Part shown: piece after piece, positions 51,606-61,201 of the stretch
Numbering within the stretch: position 1 is the first letter of the stretch
Layout of the letters: each line of letters opens with the position of its first letter
DNA from: Verrucomicrobium sp. GAS474
GTDB lineage: Bacteria; Verrucomicrobiota; Verrucomicrobiia; Methylacidiphilales; GAS474
Reading direction: 5' to 3'
NCBI RefSeq assembly: GCF_900105685.1
Contig: NZ_LT629781.1
Span: 2,046,001 to 2,110,000, forward strand
DNA: 64,000 nt
The notes under the pieces: model-generated
Databases searched by the model: none
The model's input: the letters and a program-made list of their open reading frames with translations, nothing else
Told to the model about the DNA's origin: nothing
Position numbers and translations under genes: made by a program

Positions 51606-53938
51606 ACACCCGCCTCCTCATCGTCCTCCTTTCGATCCTCGGCCTCGTCCCGCTCTCCTCCCCGGCGCAGGAGGCCCCTGCGGCGGCCCCGACTCCCGCC
51701 CCCGCCACGCCTCCCGCCGGAGGGGGCGGCGGCGGCGGTTTCGGGGGCCGCTTCGGCCGTCCCGGGCAGGGGCCCGGCGGCGATAGCAACGTTCCCGTCG
51801 CCGACAAGGAAGACAAGGTCGCCCTCCAGTTCCCGAACAATCCGGCGACCGATCTCCTCGCCGCCTACGAGAGCCTCAGCGGGAAGACCGTCATCCGCGA
51901 CGCCACCCTCGCCGGGCCGAGCTTGACCCTCGTCACCGCGAAGCGGATCCCCCGGATCGAGGCCCTCCGCCTCATCGAGAGCACCCTCCTGCTCAACGGC
52001 TACTCCCTCATTCCCGGCGCGAACAACACGATGAAGATCGTCAACATCGCCGGGAAAAATCCCCGCTCCGAGGGGGTCCCCCTCCTGACCCGGCCCGAGG
52101 AGCTTCCCGCCGGGGACCAGGTCGTCAGCTTCTACCTCCCGCTCGAGTTCATCTCGACGAACGACGCCCTCTCCGTCTTCCAGTCCTCCGTCACCCTCCA
52201 CAGCTACGGCGCCATCGTCGCCGTCCCCACGGCCCACGCCATCGTCATCACCGAGAGCAGCGGGACGATCCGCGAGATGCTGAAGCTGAAGGTCCTCATC
52301 GACGTCCCGCCGACGAAGATCGTCAGCGAGTTCGTCCTCCTCCGCCGCGCCGACGCGCAGAAGGTCGCCGACGCCCTGAACAAGCTCCTCGACAGCGAGA
52401 AGACGGCGGCCAACGCCGGGGCGAACAACATCAACGGCGGGGGCGGCGGCTTCCAGCCCGGCGGCAACCCGCAGCAGGCCTTCCAGGCGATCGCCCGGGC
52501 GATGAGCGCCGCCCAGAGCTCCGCCGCGTCGAACGTCGCCGCGAACCCGCTCGCCTCGTCGAACACCCGCTTCGTCCCCGACGTGCGGACGAACCGGATC
52601 CTCGTCGTCACCGAGCCCTACAACTTCGCCCCCATGAAGGCCCTCGTCGAGGGCTTCGACCTCTCCGCCGACGTCATGGACCCCTACTCCCGCCCCCTCC
52701 GCTACATCAAGGCGGTCGATGTCCTCTGGACCCTCGCGAACCTCATTTCCGAGACGAAGGACGACGCGAGGGACGCCAGCAGCTCCGCCAGCAGCGCCGC
52801 GAACCTGAAGAGCCCCTCGGGCAACTCGACCGGGACCTCGAATTCCTCCAGCTCCGCCAGCGGCCTCTCGCAGGTCCTGACGGGAGACCCGACGAACATC
52901 CCCCCCGCCGCTATCCTCGTCGGCACCACCCGCCTCATCGCCGACAACAGCACCAACTCGATCATCGTCATCGGGCCGCCCGAGAGCGTGACGAAGGTGA
53001 AGGGGATCCTGGACAAGCTCGACGTCCGCCCGAAGCAGATCTACCTCGCCACCGTCATCGGGAAGATGAACCTGACCAACGACGCCGAGATCAGCGTGAA
53101 CATCCTCCAGAACTACCGGAACGTCTCCGGCAACAACGGCCTGGCCACCAGCTCGATGAACGCGGGGACCTCGACGCTCAGCTCGTTCCCGACGCCGAGC
53201 ACGCTGAACTCCGCCGGGGCCTTCTCCTTCTTCAACGGCCTGACCCTCTACGGGAGCCTCGGGAACGCGATGAACTATTACGTCCAGGCCCTCGAGAGCA
53301 CCGGGCGCTTCACCATCCTCTCCCGCCCCTCCGTCTACACGGCGAACAACAAGAAGGCCTACATTTCCTCCGGCCAGCAGGTGCCGATCCCGCAGAGCAC
53401 CCTCAGCACCCTCGACACGACGAGCAACAACTCGGTGACCCAGTCGTCGACGATCACCTACAAGAACGCCGCGCTCCTCTTGGAGGTGATCCCGCTCATC
53501 AACTCGGAGAAGGAGGTGACCCTCCAGATCGCCGTCCAGAACGACAGCCTCAACGGGTCGAGCACGATCTCCGGGAACACCATCCCGATCATCGCCTCCG
53601 ATTCGCTGAAGACGACGATCACCGTCGTCAACAAGGCGACCATCGTCCTCGGCGGGCTGATCCGCAACCAGGAGACGAAGAACCGGACCGGCGTGCCGTT
53701 GTTGAAGGACATCCCCGTCCTCGGCGCGCTCTTCCGCAGCGACACCAACGCCCGGGACCGCGACGAGCTCGTCGTCCTCCTCCAGCCGACCGTCGTCGAG
53801 ACCCCGGAGGAGGAGGCCGCGCTCGAAAAGGCCGAAAGCAGCAGCTCCGGCGTCGGCCCCCGCGCCAAGCACTACACCTCCGACCCAAACAAGGAGATCC
53901 CGGAGAAGGCGACCGTGCTGGAGTCGATCACGCACTGA
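51602..53938 (+). CDS. gspD: Type II secretion system secretin GspD
   Basis: A 778-residue outer-membrane channel. Signal peptide MNTRLLIVLLSILGLVPLSS and a Pro/Gly-rich linker (to about residue 65) precede N0 (about 70-145, FPNNPATDLLAAYESLSGKT), N1 to N3 domains and the secretin domain. Landmarks are TRFVPDVRTNRILVV, VDVLWTLANLISE and the C-terminal secretin signature GVPLLKDIPVLGALFRS. The segment with NNNINGGGGGF-type Gly/Asn insertions lies within N2. It is the last gene of the operon. No pilotin gene is recognised here. Confidence 0.94.
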   Translation: MNTRLLIVLLSILGLVPLSSPAQEAPAAAPTPAPATPPAGGGGGGGFGGRFGRPGQGPGGDSNVPVADKEDKVALQFPNNPATDLLAAYESLSGKTVIRDATLAGPSLTLVTAKRIPRIEALRLIESTLLLNGYSLIPGANNTMKIVNIAGKNPRSEGVPLLTRPEELPAGDQVVSFYLPLEFISTNDALSVFQSSVTLHSYGAIVAVPTAHAIVITESSGTIREMLKLKVLIDVPPTKIVSEFVLLRRADAQKVADALNKLLDSEKTAANAGANNINGGGGGFQPGGNPQQAFQAIARAMSAAQSSAASNVAANPLASSNTRFVPDVRTNRILVVTEPYNFAPMKALVEGFDLSADVMDPYSRPLRYIKAVDVLWTLANLISETKDDARDASSSASSAANLKSPSGNSTGTSNSSSSASGLSQVLTGDPTNIPPAAILVGTTRLIADNSTNSIIVIGPPESVTKVKGILDKLDVRPKQIYLATVIGKMNLTNDAEISVNILQNYRNVSGNNGLATSSMNAGTSTLSSFPTPSTLNSAGAFSFFNGLTLYGSLGNAMNYYVQALESTGRFTILSRPSVYTANNKKAYISSGQQVPIPQSTLSTLDTTSNNSVTQSSTITYKNAALLLEVIPLINSEKEVTLQIAVQNDSLNGSSTISGNTIPIIASDSLKTTITVVNKATIVLGGLIRNQETKNRTGVPLLKDIPVLGALFRSDTNARDRDELVVLLQPTVVETPEEEAALEKAESSSSGVGPRAKHYTSDPNKEIPEKATVLESITH

Positions 53939-53943
53939 TAAAG

Positions 53944-54041
53944 CACCCCGAAGGGGTGGCAGCCGGTCGCCGAGGGTGTCGCTCCGCTCGACCCCCGGCT
54001 ACCGGCTTCGATCCCTTGGGGATCGGGAGGGAAAAGGACCC
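53944..54041. repeat. Cluster of four hairpins after gspD
   Basis: Between the convergent gspD and DUF1844 stops lie, in order: CACCCC-GAA-GGGGTG (53944-53958); a long imperfect hairpin with AGCCGGT and ACCGGCT arms (about 53961-54007) enclosing GGGTGTCG and CGACCCCC; CGATCCC-TTG-GGGATCG (about 54009-54025); and GAGGG with CCCTC (about 54027-54043). The long one looks like a palindromic repeat unit. It may serve as a bidirectional terminator; no T tract follows. Confidence 0.6.
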
Positions 54042-54051
54042 TCCGATAGAC

Positions 54052-54576
54052 CTAGCCGTAGCTCTTGAAATACTTCTTCTCCTTCTCCGGCTCCTTCGGG
54101 GCGGCGGGTTCGGGAGCGGGCGCTTTCGCGGGAGCGGGCTTCGGAGCCGCTTCGGGCTCCTCCTGGCGCGCCAGGAACGGCGGGGGCTCGCTCGCGTCGG
54201 CCTCGTCGCCGGGGAGGGGGTCCTCCTCCATCTGGGCGTAGGGGTCGCCGGCGCCGTAGGCGGCGGAGTGGTGGCCGGGCATCATCGAGGCGGGGGTGCC
54301 GCCGCTCGCCTCGACGAAGGCGAGGCGGATCTCGGTGAGGACCTTGGCGACGAGTTTTTCCTCCTGCGGGATGAGGTTGCCCTTCGTCTTGATCTGGAGC
54401 GCCTCGAGCTGGTCGATCAGCATCTTCGCCTCGGGGAGCTGCGGCGGGATGGGGCGGCCGCTGTTGTCGGGGATGCGGCCCAGGAGGTAGAGGGCGTTCT
54501 GCGCCTGCATCATCACCATCTGGGCGAAGATCTGCGAGACTTCGTGGGGAGCCAGGGAGGATTCGGGTTCGGACAT
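54052..54576 (-). CDS. DUF1844-family protein
   Basis: A 174-residue cytoplasmic protein. Residues 1-90 match DUF1844: VSQIFAQMVMMQAQNALYLL, then LPEAKMLIDQLEALQIKTKG and NLIPQEEKLVAKVLTEIRLA, with the conserved Ile-Asp-x-Leu and Lys-Thr-Lys-Gly-Asn. The rest is an acidic then Ala/Pro/Lys-rich tail ending KKYFKSYG. The function of DUF1844 is unknown. The ATG at 54576 is chosen because it removes an unlikely 17-residue Pro-rich extension. It follows the M16 peptidase gene by 25 bases, so probably one operon. Confidence 0.82.
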   Translation of the reverse strand: MSEPESSLAPHEVSQIFAQMVMMQAQNALYLLGRIPDNSGRPIPPQLPEAKMLIDQLEALQIKTKGNLIPQEEKLVAKVLTEIRLAFVEASGGTPASMMPGHHSAAYGAGDPYAQMEEDPLPGDEADASEPPPFLARQEEPEAAPKPAPAKAPAPEPAAPKEPEKEKKYFKSYG

Positions 54577-54601
54577 AGGAAGGGGAGGGGTTGGGGTGAT
54601 C

Positions 54602-57208
54602 TTACTCCGGGCCGACGGAGGCGACAACGTATTCCTGACGGTCGAGGTAGCGGCGGACGACGCTGTTCAGCTCGTCGAGGGTCATCGAGGCGACGCGCTG
54701 GCGGCGGACCTCGGACCAGTCGTAGCCGAGGCCGAGGTGGGCGTCGAGGGCGGCGGTGGCGGCGACCCCGCCCGGGTTCTGGGAATCGATCTTTTCCTCG
54801 CTGATCATCTTCGCGCGGGCGCGCTCGAATTCCTGCGCGGTGAGGCCGCCCTGCGCCATCTTCCCGATCTCGTCGAGCATGGCGGCCTCGACGGCGAGGC
54901 GCTTCTTCGGATCGGTCCCGGCGTAGAAGCAGAAGTAGCCCGCGTCGGTCCCGAGGAAGCGGGTGGCGCTGACGAAGTAGGCGAGGCCCATCTGTTCCCG
55001 GATGCGGACGAAGAGCCGGGTGCCGAGGTCGGAGAGGGCCTCGGCGAGCACGGCGAGGGCGATCTGGTCCGGGTGGACGATGGGGACGGTGGGGAAGGCG
55101 ATCTGGAGGACGGCCTGCTCCTTCCTCATCGTCCGCTCGACCCGGACGGGGCCCTTCAGGACGGGGAACGGCGCGGAGGTCCGCGGCGCGTCGCCGGGCG
55201 CGAAGGCCGGAGAGGTGAGGCGCTGCCGTACCTCGTCCTGCCAGGCCTCGGGCGAGACGGGACCGGCCGAGGCGAGGACGAGGCTCTGCCGCCGGAAGAC
55301 GTTCTGGAAGACGGAGCGGACGTCGTCGAGGCCGATGGCGTTGACGCTCTCGGCGGTGCCGAGGAGGTTCCGCGCGTAGGGGTGCCCGGCGTAGAGGGTC
55401 TGGCGGACGAGGTCGCGGGCGAGGGCCATCGGCTGGTCCTGGTCGAGGGCGATGGCGGCGAGGTGCTTCCGCCTCTCGGTCTCCAGTTCCTTCCCGTCGA
55501 CGACGGCGCTCGTGAGGACGTCGAGGAAGAGGTCGAGGCCCTGCTTCCAGTCCTGCGCCAGGAGCTCCAGGTGGAGGCTGGCGCTGTTGTTCCCCGAGTC
55601 GGAGGCGAGGACGCCGCCGAGGTTCTCGATCTCGGTGGCGATCGCCTTCGCGTTCCGCTTGTGGGTCCCCTTGAGGAGGAGCTGGCTGGCGAGGCGGCTG
55701 AGGCCGGTCTTCCCCTCGGGCTCGGTCAGGAGGCCGCCGGGGAGGATGCCGCGCAGGGTGAAGAGCGGGAGGCGGTTGTTCCGCAGGTGATAGGCCCGGA
55801 TCGGCCCGAGGGCGGGGACCGGCGCGGGGACGGGGAGGGCGGCGATGGCCTCGGCGGCCGGGGCCGCGGGCTCCGTCTTCGCCGCCGCGGAGGCGGGGAC
55901 GAGCTCGACGAGGGACTCGTTCTCCGGCCGGAGGTGGGCCTGCAGGGCGCGGTCGCAATCGGCGAGGGTCACGGCCTGGAGCCGGGCGAGGAACGACTGG
56001 TGGAAGCGGGGATCGCGGGCGGCGAGCCAGCCGCCGCCGATGAGGGAGGCCTTCCCCGACATCGTCTTCAGCTGGTGGATCTGGTGGGTGAGGCAGAGGC
56101 GTTTCGCCCGGTCGAGGTCTTCCTCCGTGCGGCGCGCGGGGAAGGCGGCGAGCTCCTCGCGGAGGCGGGCGATCAGCTTCGGGAGATTGTCGGGGTGGCA
56201 GCGGGCATCGAGGCCGAAGAGGCCGGTCTTCCCCGGCGCATAGACGAAGGCGTCGACCTCCTCGGCGAGGCCCTCCTCCTCGACCATCTTGTGCCACAGG
56301 AGGGAGGCCCGTCCGCCGCCGAGCATTGTGGCGACGATCTGGAGGGCGGGGAGGTCGGGATGATGGAGGCCGGGCGCGGGGTGGAGGAGGGCGACGCGGG
56401 CGACCTCGGTGGGGAAGGGGCGGCGCGCCTGGCGGGCGGAGAGTTGGGCCGGTTCCTCGGGGACGGGGACGTCGGGGAGGAAGCGCCGGGGCTCGTGCGC
56501 CCAGAGGCGGGCCGCCTCGTCGGCGAGGGCGCGGGCGTCGACCGCGCCGCAGACGACGAGGGTCAGGTTCTGCGGGGCGTAGCGTTCCCGGTAGTAGGCG
56601 ACGACATCGTCCCGGGTCAGCTTGTTGAAGAGGTCGATGTGGCCGATCACCGGCTGCCGGTAGGGATGGGCGGTGAAGACGGTGCGGAAGGCGAGCTTCG
56701 TGAGGACCGAGTCGGGATTGTCGTCGCCCATCGCGAACTCGCGGCGGATGACCTCCTTCTCCGGCTCGAATTCCTCGGCGGGGATCGACGAGTTCTGGAC
56801 CGCGTCGGTCAGGATCGCGAGGGCCTGCTTCCAGTTCTCGGCGGGGAGGTCGATGTGGTAGACCGTCCGCTCGAAGGAGGTGTAGGCGTTGATGTGGCCG
56901 CCGAGGTCCTGGACCTCCTGCGCGAGGGCCGAGTTCCCCCGCGTCGGCGTCCCCTTGAAGAGGAGATGCTCCAGCAGGTGGGAGAGGCCGCCGCCGAGCC
57001 ACTTCCCCTCATGGACGCTGCCCGTGGCGCACCAATATTGGATCGAGACCACGGGCGCGCTCTCGTCCTGCGCGGCGAGGATCTGGAGGCCGTTCGGCAG
57101 CTCTTCCGAAAGGATCTCCGGGAAAAGGGACGAATCGGAAAGGAGCGAGGGATCGGCCTGGCCCGGAAGGGCCTCGGTGCCGGAAGTAAGGGCGACGGTG
57201 GTGGACAT
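54602..57208 (-). CDS. M16 family zinc metallopeptidase, double-length
   Basis: An 868-residue peptidase with four M16 lobes. The inverted zinc motif HLLEH (His77, Glu80, His81) is in the first lobe, and the third ligand is probably a Glu in the EKEVIRREF segment at about 151-159. The second half repeats the fold without the zinc motif (LSRLASQLLLKG in its place), with FVRIREQMGLAYFVSA near residue 735, the R/Y region that binds substrate. Active plus inactive halves in one chain are usual for the pitrilysin-like type. No signal peptide, so likely cytoplasmic. The ATG at 57208 is preferred to a TTG upstream. Confidence 0.92.
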   Translation of the reverse strand: MSTTVALTSGTEALPGQADPSLLSDSSLFPEILSEELPNGLQILAAQDESAPVVSIQYWCATGSVHEGKWLGGGLSHLLEHLLFKGTPTRGNSALAQEVQDLGGHINAYTSFERTVYHIDLPAENWKQALAILTDAVQNSSIPAEEFEPEKEVIRREFAMGDDNPDSVLTKLAFRTVFTAHPYRQPVIGHIDLFNKLTRDDVVAYYRERYAPQNLTLVVCGAVDARALADEAARLWAHEPRRFLPDVPVPEEPAQLSARQARRPFPTEVARVALLHPAPGLHHPDLPALQIVATMLGGGRASLLWHKMVEEEGLAEEVDAFVYAPGKTGLFGLDARCHPDNLPKLIARLREELAAFPARRTEEDLDRAKRLCLTHQIHQLKTMSGKASLIGGGWLAARDPRFHQSFLARLQAVTLADCDRALQAHLRPENESLVELVPASAAAKTEPAAPAAEAIAALPVPAPVPALGPIRAYHLRNNRLPLFTLRGILPGGLLTEPEGKTGLSRLASQLLLKGTHKRNAKAIATEIENLGGVLASDSGNNSASLHLELLAQDWKQGLDLFLDVLTSAVVDGKELETERRKHLAAIALDQDQPMALARDLVRQTLYAGHPYARNLLGTAESVNAIGLDDVRSVFQNVFRRQSLVLASAGPVSPEAWQDEVRQRLTSPAFAPGDAPRTSAPFPVLKGPVRVERTMRKEQAVLQIAFPTVPIVHPDQIALAVLAEALSDLGTRLFVRIREQMGLAYFVSATRFLGTDAGYFCFYAGTDPKKRLAVEAAMLDEIGKMAQGGLTAQEFERARAKMISEEKIDSQNPGGVAATAALDAHLGLGYDWSEVRRQRVASMTLDELNSVVRRYLDRQEYVVASVGPE

Positions 57209-57359
57209 GCGGGGGTCCAGTACGATACGCCGAAGAGGGGAGGGAGACAAGTGCCGATCAGGTTGGGGAAGGGTCGAGATATTTTCGGAAATTGGTCGAA
57301 TTCGAGGTGGAGGCTATTGGGAGATTTCTATTTAGAGAATTAACTGCTATCAAGGCCGA

Positions 57360-57740
57360 ATGTGGCCTTTCATCTCTCTTCGTCGTTGGCTCGACGCAGA
57401 GTGCAAGGTTATGAGCACCAAAGGCTGGCGGGTCCTAACGATTAGTCCTCGTAGAGCAGGCTTTTTTGGTTCTTTTGCTGGAACCTTAGCTCTTCCTCTA
57501 GTTCTCATCATTGGCGTGTGCTTTGGTGTTGGCCCCGTTCCCAGTTCAACCTCGCAGGAGGTGTGCGTATCTATTTTCTTAGTCTCGTGGCCGATCTCTC
57601 TTGTCGGTCTGATATGCTCTACTTTCTATTGTCGCAAAAAGGAACCTAAGTTGGCCTTGTTTGGAAAACGCACCCTATGGTCTCTACTTGCTTTTCTCGT
57701 TTTCGTTTGCGTGCTGGGAATGCTTTTTCCAAAAATGTAA
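57360..57740 (+). CDS. Small multi-pass membrane protein, AT-rich
   Basis: A 126-residue ORF whose codon usage and base composition differ clearly from neighbours, being much richer in A and T. Three hydrophobic segments (about residues 35-57, 70-88 and 104-122) suggest a polytopic membrane protein with a basic N-terminus. No family is recognised. The ATG has no strong ribosome binding site. Composition suggests recent acquisition, or that this stretch is not a translated gene. It ends just before a terminator-like hairpin. Confidence 0.45.
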   Translation: MWPFISLRRWLDAECKVMSTKGWRVLTISPRRAGFFGSFAGTLALPLVLIIGVCFGVGPVPSSTSQEVCVSIFLVSWPISLVGLICSTFYCRKKEPKLALFGKRTLWSLLAFLVFVCVLGMLFPKM

Positions 57741-57752
57741 CTCCATAAAAAA

Positions 57753-57780
57753 CCCCCGAAACCTGGATCAGGCTCGGGGG
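57753..57780 (-). terminator. Intrinsic terminator after the Minf_1886 gene
   Basis: CCCCCGA (57753-57759) pairs with TCGGGGG (57774-57780) with an inner CCTG/CAGG stem. On the minus strand it is followed by TTTTTTATGG, a good U tract. It can also act on the plus strand for the small membrane ORF, where CTTT follows. Confidence 0.85.
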
Positions 57781-57798
57781 CTTTAAAGCAGCGAAGGG

Positions 57799-58332
57799 TT
57801 AGAGGCCCTTCTGGCTCTCGGGCTTCTTCGTCGGGGCGGGCTTGGTCTTGCGGGGGGCCTTGGCGCGGGGGGAGGAGGCTTCGCCGGTGGCGGCGGAGTC
57901 GTTCTCCTCGGCTTGGGGGCGGAAGGGCTTCACGAAGGCGTCGTGGAAGCTGAAGCCTTGCTTGAAGTCGCTGAGGCTGTCGCTGTCGGTCTTGCCGAGG
58001 ACGCCGTATTTGACGAGGTTGAAGACGATGTCGCCGAAGTCCTCGCACTTCTTGATGCCCCATTCGTTGAGGACGGTCTTGCTCATCGGGCCGAACTCGC
58101 GGAGGGCGTAGTCCCGGATGCCGTGGAGGAGTTCCTGGCCGCTGACGTGGCCGCGGAGGGCGGGGGCCGAGGCGGAGGAGCCGCCGGCGCTGCTGCCGGA
58201 ATTGGAGTTCCGGCGGAGGTGCTTCAGGGTGTAATCGAGGCCTTCGCGGATGAAGGTGTAGCTTTCGATGGCGTAGCGCGGGTCGGCTTGGAAGATTTCC
58301 TGAACCACTTCGGAAAAGTCGCGCTTCGGCAT
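57799..58332 (-). CDS. Minf_1886-type protein (Verrucomicrobia/Planctomycetes-restricted family)
   Basis: A 177-residue protein. Residues 1-135 match the family called Minf_1886: DPRYAIESYTFIREGLDYTL, then VSGQELLHGIRDYALREFGP and KTVLNEWGIKKCEDFGDIVF, NLVKYGVLGKTDSDSLSDF. The tail is Lys/Pro/Ala-rich. A Ser/Gly linker at about 42-55 interrupts the first part. Function unknown; the family is a phylum-level marker. It follows leuS and a 56-residue ORF on the same strand. Confidence 0.85.
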   Translation of the reverse strand: MPKRDFSEVVQEIFQADPRYAIESYTFIREGLDYTLKHLRRNSNSGSSAGGSSASAPALRGHVSGQELLHGIRDYALREFGPMSKTVLNEWGIKKCEDFGDIVFNLVKYGVLGKTDSDSLSDFKQGFSFHDAFVKPFRPQAEENDSAATGEASSPRAKAPRKTKPAPTKKPESQKGL

Positions 58333-58338
58333 AGCTTC

Positions 58339-58509
58339 TTATTTTGGGGATTCGGACTCGTTGGCGGGGGCGTTGGTCGTCGTCTCTGGGGGCGGGACCG
58401 TTCCGTGCCCCCTTACGCTGTAAACGATGCCACCCAATAGGAGGAGCGCAAGGAGAAAGAGGAGGAAGCCCTGCTCCCGGCGGGTGAGCCAGAGGTCGGG
58501 TCCCTTCAC
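58339..58509 (-). CDS. 56-residue single-pass membrane protein
   Basis: A short ORF starting at a GTG at 58509, with AGAGAGGA just upstream as ribosome binding site. It encodes a basic N-terminus (MKGPDLWLTRREQG), a strong hydrophobic helix (FLLFLLALLLLGGIVYSV) and a Pro/Thr/Asn-rich polar tail. It lies in the 210-base gap between leuS and the Minf_1886 gene and ends six bases before the latter's start, so translation of the three is likely linked. The N-terminus resembles the short membrane segment ahead of ComEA-type proteins, but no helix-hairpin-helix follows. Function unknown. Confidence 0.6.
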   Translation of the reverse strand: MKGPDLWLTRREQGFLLFLLALLLLGGIVYSVRGHGTVPPPETTTNAPANESESPK

Positions 58510-58542
58510 GGATTCCTCTCTTATGGGGCGTTCTTCGGCGCT

Positions 58543-61173
58543 TTAGCGGACGACGAAGTTGATCAGCTTCTTCGGGACGAAGACGACCTTCACCGTCTCC
58601 TTCCCCTCGAGCCAGGGACGGACGCTTTCCTCGGCGCGGGCGGCGGCCTCGACGGCTTCCTTCCCGGCCTCGACGGGGAGGACGACCTTGCCGCGCAGCT
58701 TCCCGCCGACCTGGACGACGATGGAGGCGTCGGTCTGCTCCAGGTAACGCTCCTCGAAGCGGGGCCACGGGGCGCGGGCGAGGGAATCGGCGTGGCCGAG
58801 GCGGCTCCAGAGTTCCTCCGCCGTGTGGGGGGCGAAGGGGGCGAGGAGGAGGACGAGGGGCTCGACGACGGCGCGGGGGCGCTCCTCTTCCTTCGTCAGG
58901 TCGTTCACCAGGATCATCATCTGGGAGATCGCGGTGTTGAACTGGAGGCGGGCGACGTCGTCGGTGACTTTCTTGATCGTCTCGTGGAGGCGGCGGAGGA
59001 GGGCCTCGGAGGGGGCGGCGTCGGTGAGCTTCGCGTTGGCGATCCACTCGCCTTCCGGGTTCTCCTCGGCGACGAGGCGCCAGACGCGGCCGAGGAAGCG
59101 GTAGAGGCCCTCGACGCCCTGGGTCGACCACGGCTTCATCTGCTCCAGCGGCCCCATGAACATCTCGAAGAGGCGGACGGCGTCGGCGCCGTACTCGGCG
59201 ACGATGTCCTCGGGGTTGACGACGTTGCCGATCGACTTCGACATCTTCTGGTTGTCCTCGCCGAGGATGAGGCCCTGGTTGACGAGCTTGTGGAACGGCT
59301 CCGGGGTCGAGACGACGCCGATGTCGAAGAGGATCTTGTGCCAGAAGCGGGCGTAGAGGAGGTGGAGGACGGCGTGCTCGGCCCCGCCGATGTAGAGGTC
59401 GACGCCGTTCTGGCCCATCCAGTATTTCTCGGCGTCGGGGCCGACGGGGGCATGGCCGTTCAGCGGGTCGCAGAAGCGGAGGTAGTACCAGCAGGAACCG
59501 GCCCACTGGGGCATGGTGTTCGTCTCGCGGGTCGAGCCGTCGGGGAGCTCGAGCCACTCCTTCGCCTTCGTGAGGGGGGCGAGGCCCTCGGGGCTCGGCT
59601 TGTAGTCGTCGAGTTCCGGGGGGAGGAGGGGGAGGTCGGTGGCGTCGAGGGGGGAATGGACGCCGTCCTTCCACTTGATCGGGAAGGGCTCGCCCCAATA
59701 GCGCTGGCGGGAGAAGAGCCAGTCGCGGAGCTTGTACTGGATGCGACCGGTGCCGTGGCCGTTTTCCTCGAGCCACGCGATCATCTTCTTCTTCGCCTCG
59801 GCGGTGGGGAGGCCGTTGAGGAAGTGGGAGTTGACGGCGGTCCCTTCGCCCGGGAAGCAGGCGCCGACTTCCTGGTGCTCCGAGGAGAGGACGACCTTGA
59901 CGTTCGGCAGGCGGAAGAGGCGGGCGAACTCGTGGTCCCGCTCGTCGTGGGCGGGGACGGCCATGATCGCGCCGGTGCCGTAGCCCGCGAGGACGTAGTC
60001 GGCGATCCAGACGGGGATCAGCTCTCCGGTGACGGGGTGGAGGGCGTGGCCGCCGGTGAAGACGCCGGTCTTCTCCTTCGCGAGGTCGGTCCGCTCCAGG
60101 TCGCTCTTCGTCGAGACGGTGCGGCGGTAGTTCTCGACGGCCTCGCGCTGGGCGGGGGTGGTGAGGGTGTCGACGAGGTAGTGCTCCGGCGCGAGGACGA
60201 GGTAGGTGGCGCCGAAGAGGGTGTCGGGCCGCGTGGTGAAGACGCGGATCTCCCCGCCGCAATCGGAGGGGACGGCGCTGACCCGGCCCGGCGCTTCCTG
60301 GTCCCGGCTGATGAGGATGGGGCGGCCGTCGGGGCCGACCTCGAACTTGAGGTTCAGCCGGGCGGCGGTGCCGCTGGTGGGGAGGAACGATTCGCTCTCT
60401 CCGGCGGCGGCCCGCGCGGCGGGGGTGACCTTCGCGATCTTGAACGCGACCTCGGCCCCCTCGCTGCGGCCGATCCAGTTCCGCTGCATCTCCTTCAGCG
60501 ACTCGGGCCAGTCGAGGCCGTCGAGGTCGGCGAGGAGGCGGTCGGCATAGGCCGTGATGCGGAGCATCCACTGGCGGAGGGGGCGGCGCTCCACGGGATG
60601 GCTGCCGCGCTCGGAGCGGGGCCCCTCGGGGGTCTGGAGGATCTCCTCGTTGGCGAGGACGGTTCCGAGGGCGGGGCAATACCAAACGGGCGCCTCGGAG
60701 ACGTAGGCGAGGTCCTTCTTGTAAAGCTGGAGGAAGATCCACTGGGTCCACCGGAAGTAGCCGGGATCGGTCGTGTTGATCTCGCGGCTCCAGTCGTAGG
60801 AGAAGCCCATCGCCTTGATCTGGCGGATGAAGTTGTCGATGTTCTTCCGCGTCGTCTCGCGGGGATGGGTCCCGGTCTGGATGGCGTGCTGCTCGGCGGG
60901 AAGGCCGAAGGCGTCCCAGCCCATCGGATGGAGGACGTTGAAGCCCTGCATCCGCTTCGCGCGCGCGACGATGTCGGTCGCCGTATAGCCCTCGAGGTGG
61001 CCGACGTGGAGGCCCGCCCCCGAGGGGTAGGGGAACATGTCGAGGACGTAGTACTTCGGCAGCTCGGAGCCCGCTTCCCCCGGATTGGCGGAACGGAAGG
61101 AAGCCCGTTCCTCCCAGAACTGCTGCCATTTGGGTTCAAATTCGGCGAAGGGATATTGTTTGCGGACTTGCAT
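58543..61173 (-). CDS. leuS: Leucyl-tRNA synthetase
   Basis: An 876-residue class I aminoacyl-tRNA synthetase that charges tRNA-Leu. The HIGH motif is HVGH (56-59) in [18 protein letters not shown] is at about residues 643-647 ([14 protein letters not shown]). The editing domain is marked by [20 protein letters not shown] and [12 protein letters not shown]. Size fits the bacterial enzyme with a slightly extended editing region ([13 protein letters not shown]). The start ATG at 61173 leaves a 28-base gap to divergent rdgB. Confidence 0.97.
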   Translation of the reverse strand: MQVRKQYPFAEFEPKWQQFWEERASFRSANPGEAGSELPKYYVLDMFPYPSGAGLHVGHLEGYTATDIVARAKRMQGFNVLHPMGWDAFGLPAEQHAIQTGTHPRETTRKNIDNFIRQIKAMGFSYDWSREINTTDPGYFRWTQWIFLQLYKKDLAYVSEAPVWYCPALGTVLANEEILQTPEGPRSERGSHPVERRPLRQWMLRITAYADRLLADLDGLDWPESLKEMQRNWIGRSEGAEVAFKIAKVTPAARAAAGESESFLPTSGTAARLNLKFEVGPDGRPILISRDQEAPGRVSAVPSDCGGEIRVFTTRPDTLFGATYLVLAPEHYLVDTLTTPAQREAVENYRRTVSTKSDLERTDLAKEKTGVFTGGHALHPVTGELIPVWIADYVLAGYGTGAIMAVPAHDERDHEFARLFRLPNVKVVLSSEHQEVGACFPGEGTAVNSHFLNGLPTAEAKKKMIAWLEENGHGTGRIQYKLRDWLFSRQRYWGEPFPIKWKDGVHSPLDATDLPLLPPELDDYKPSPEGLAPLTKAKEWLELPDGSTRETNTMPQWAGSCWYYLRFCDPLNGHAPVGPDAEKYWMGQNGVDLYIGGAEHAVLHLLYARFWHKILFDIGVVSTPEPFHKLVNQGLILGEDNQKMSKSIGNVVNPEDIVAEYGADAVRLFEMFMGPLEQMKPWSTQGVEGLYRFLGRVWRLVAEENPEGEWIANAKLTDAAPSEALLRRLHETIKKVTDDVARLQFNTAISQMMILVNDLTKEEERPRAVVEPLVLLLAPFAPHTAEELWSRLGHADSLARAPWPRFEERYLEQTDASIVVQVGGKLRGKVVLPVEAGKEAVEAAARAEESVRPWLEGKETVKVVFVPKKLINFVVR

Positions 61174-61201
61174 CGGGAGACTACCGAGTTATCAGGAATA
61201 G

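Noticed and set aside
54596-57343. 915-codon plus-strand ORF opposite the M16 peptidase
   Set aside because: It is a low-complexity Glu/Gly/Val-rich shadow of the peptidase gene with no recognisable domain.
57626-61129. 1167-codon minus-strand ORF overlapping leuS
   Set aside because: It is an Arg/Pro-rich frame-shifted shadow of leuS and the genes downstream; leuS in the other frame has all synthetase motifs.
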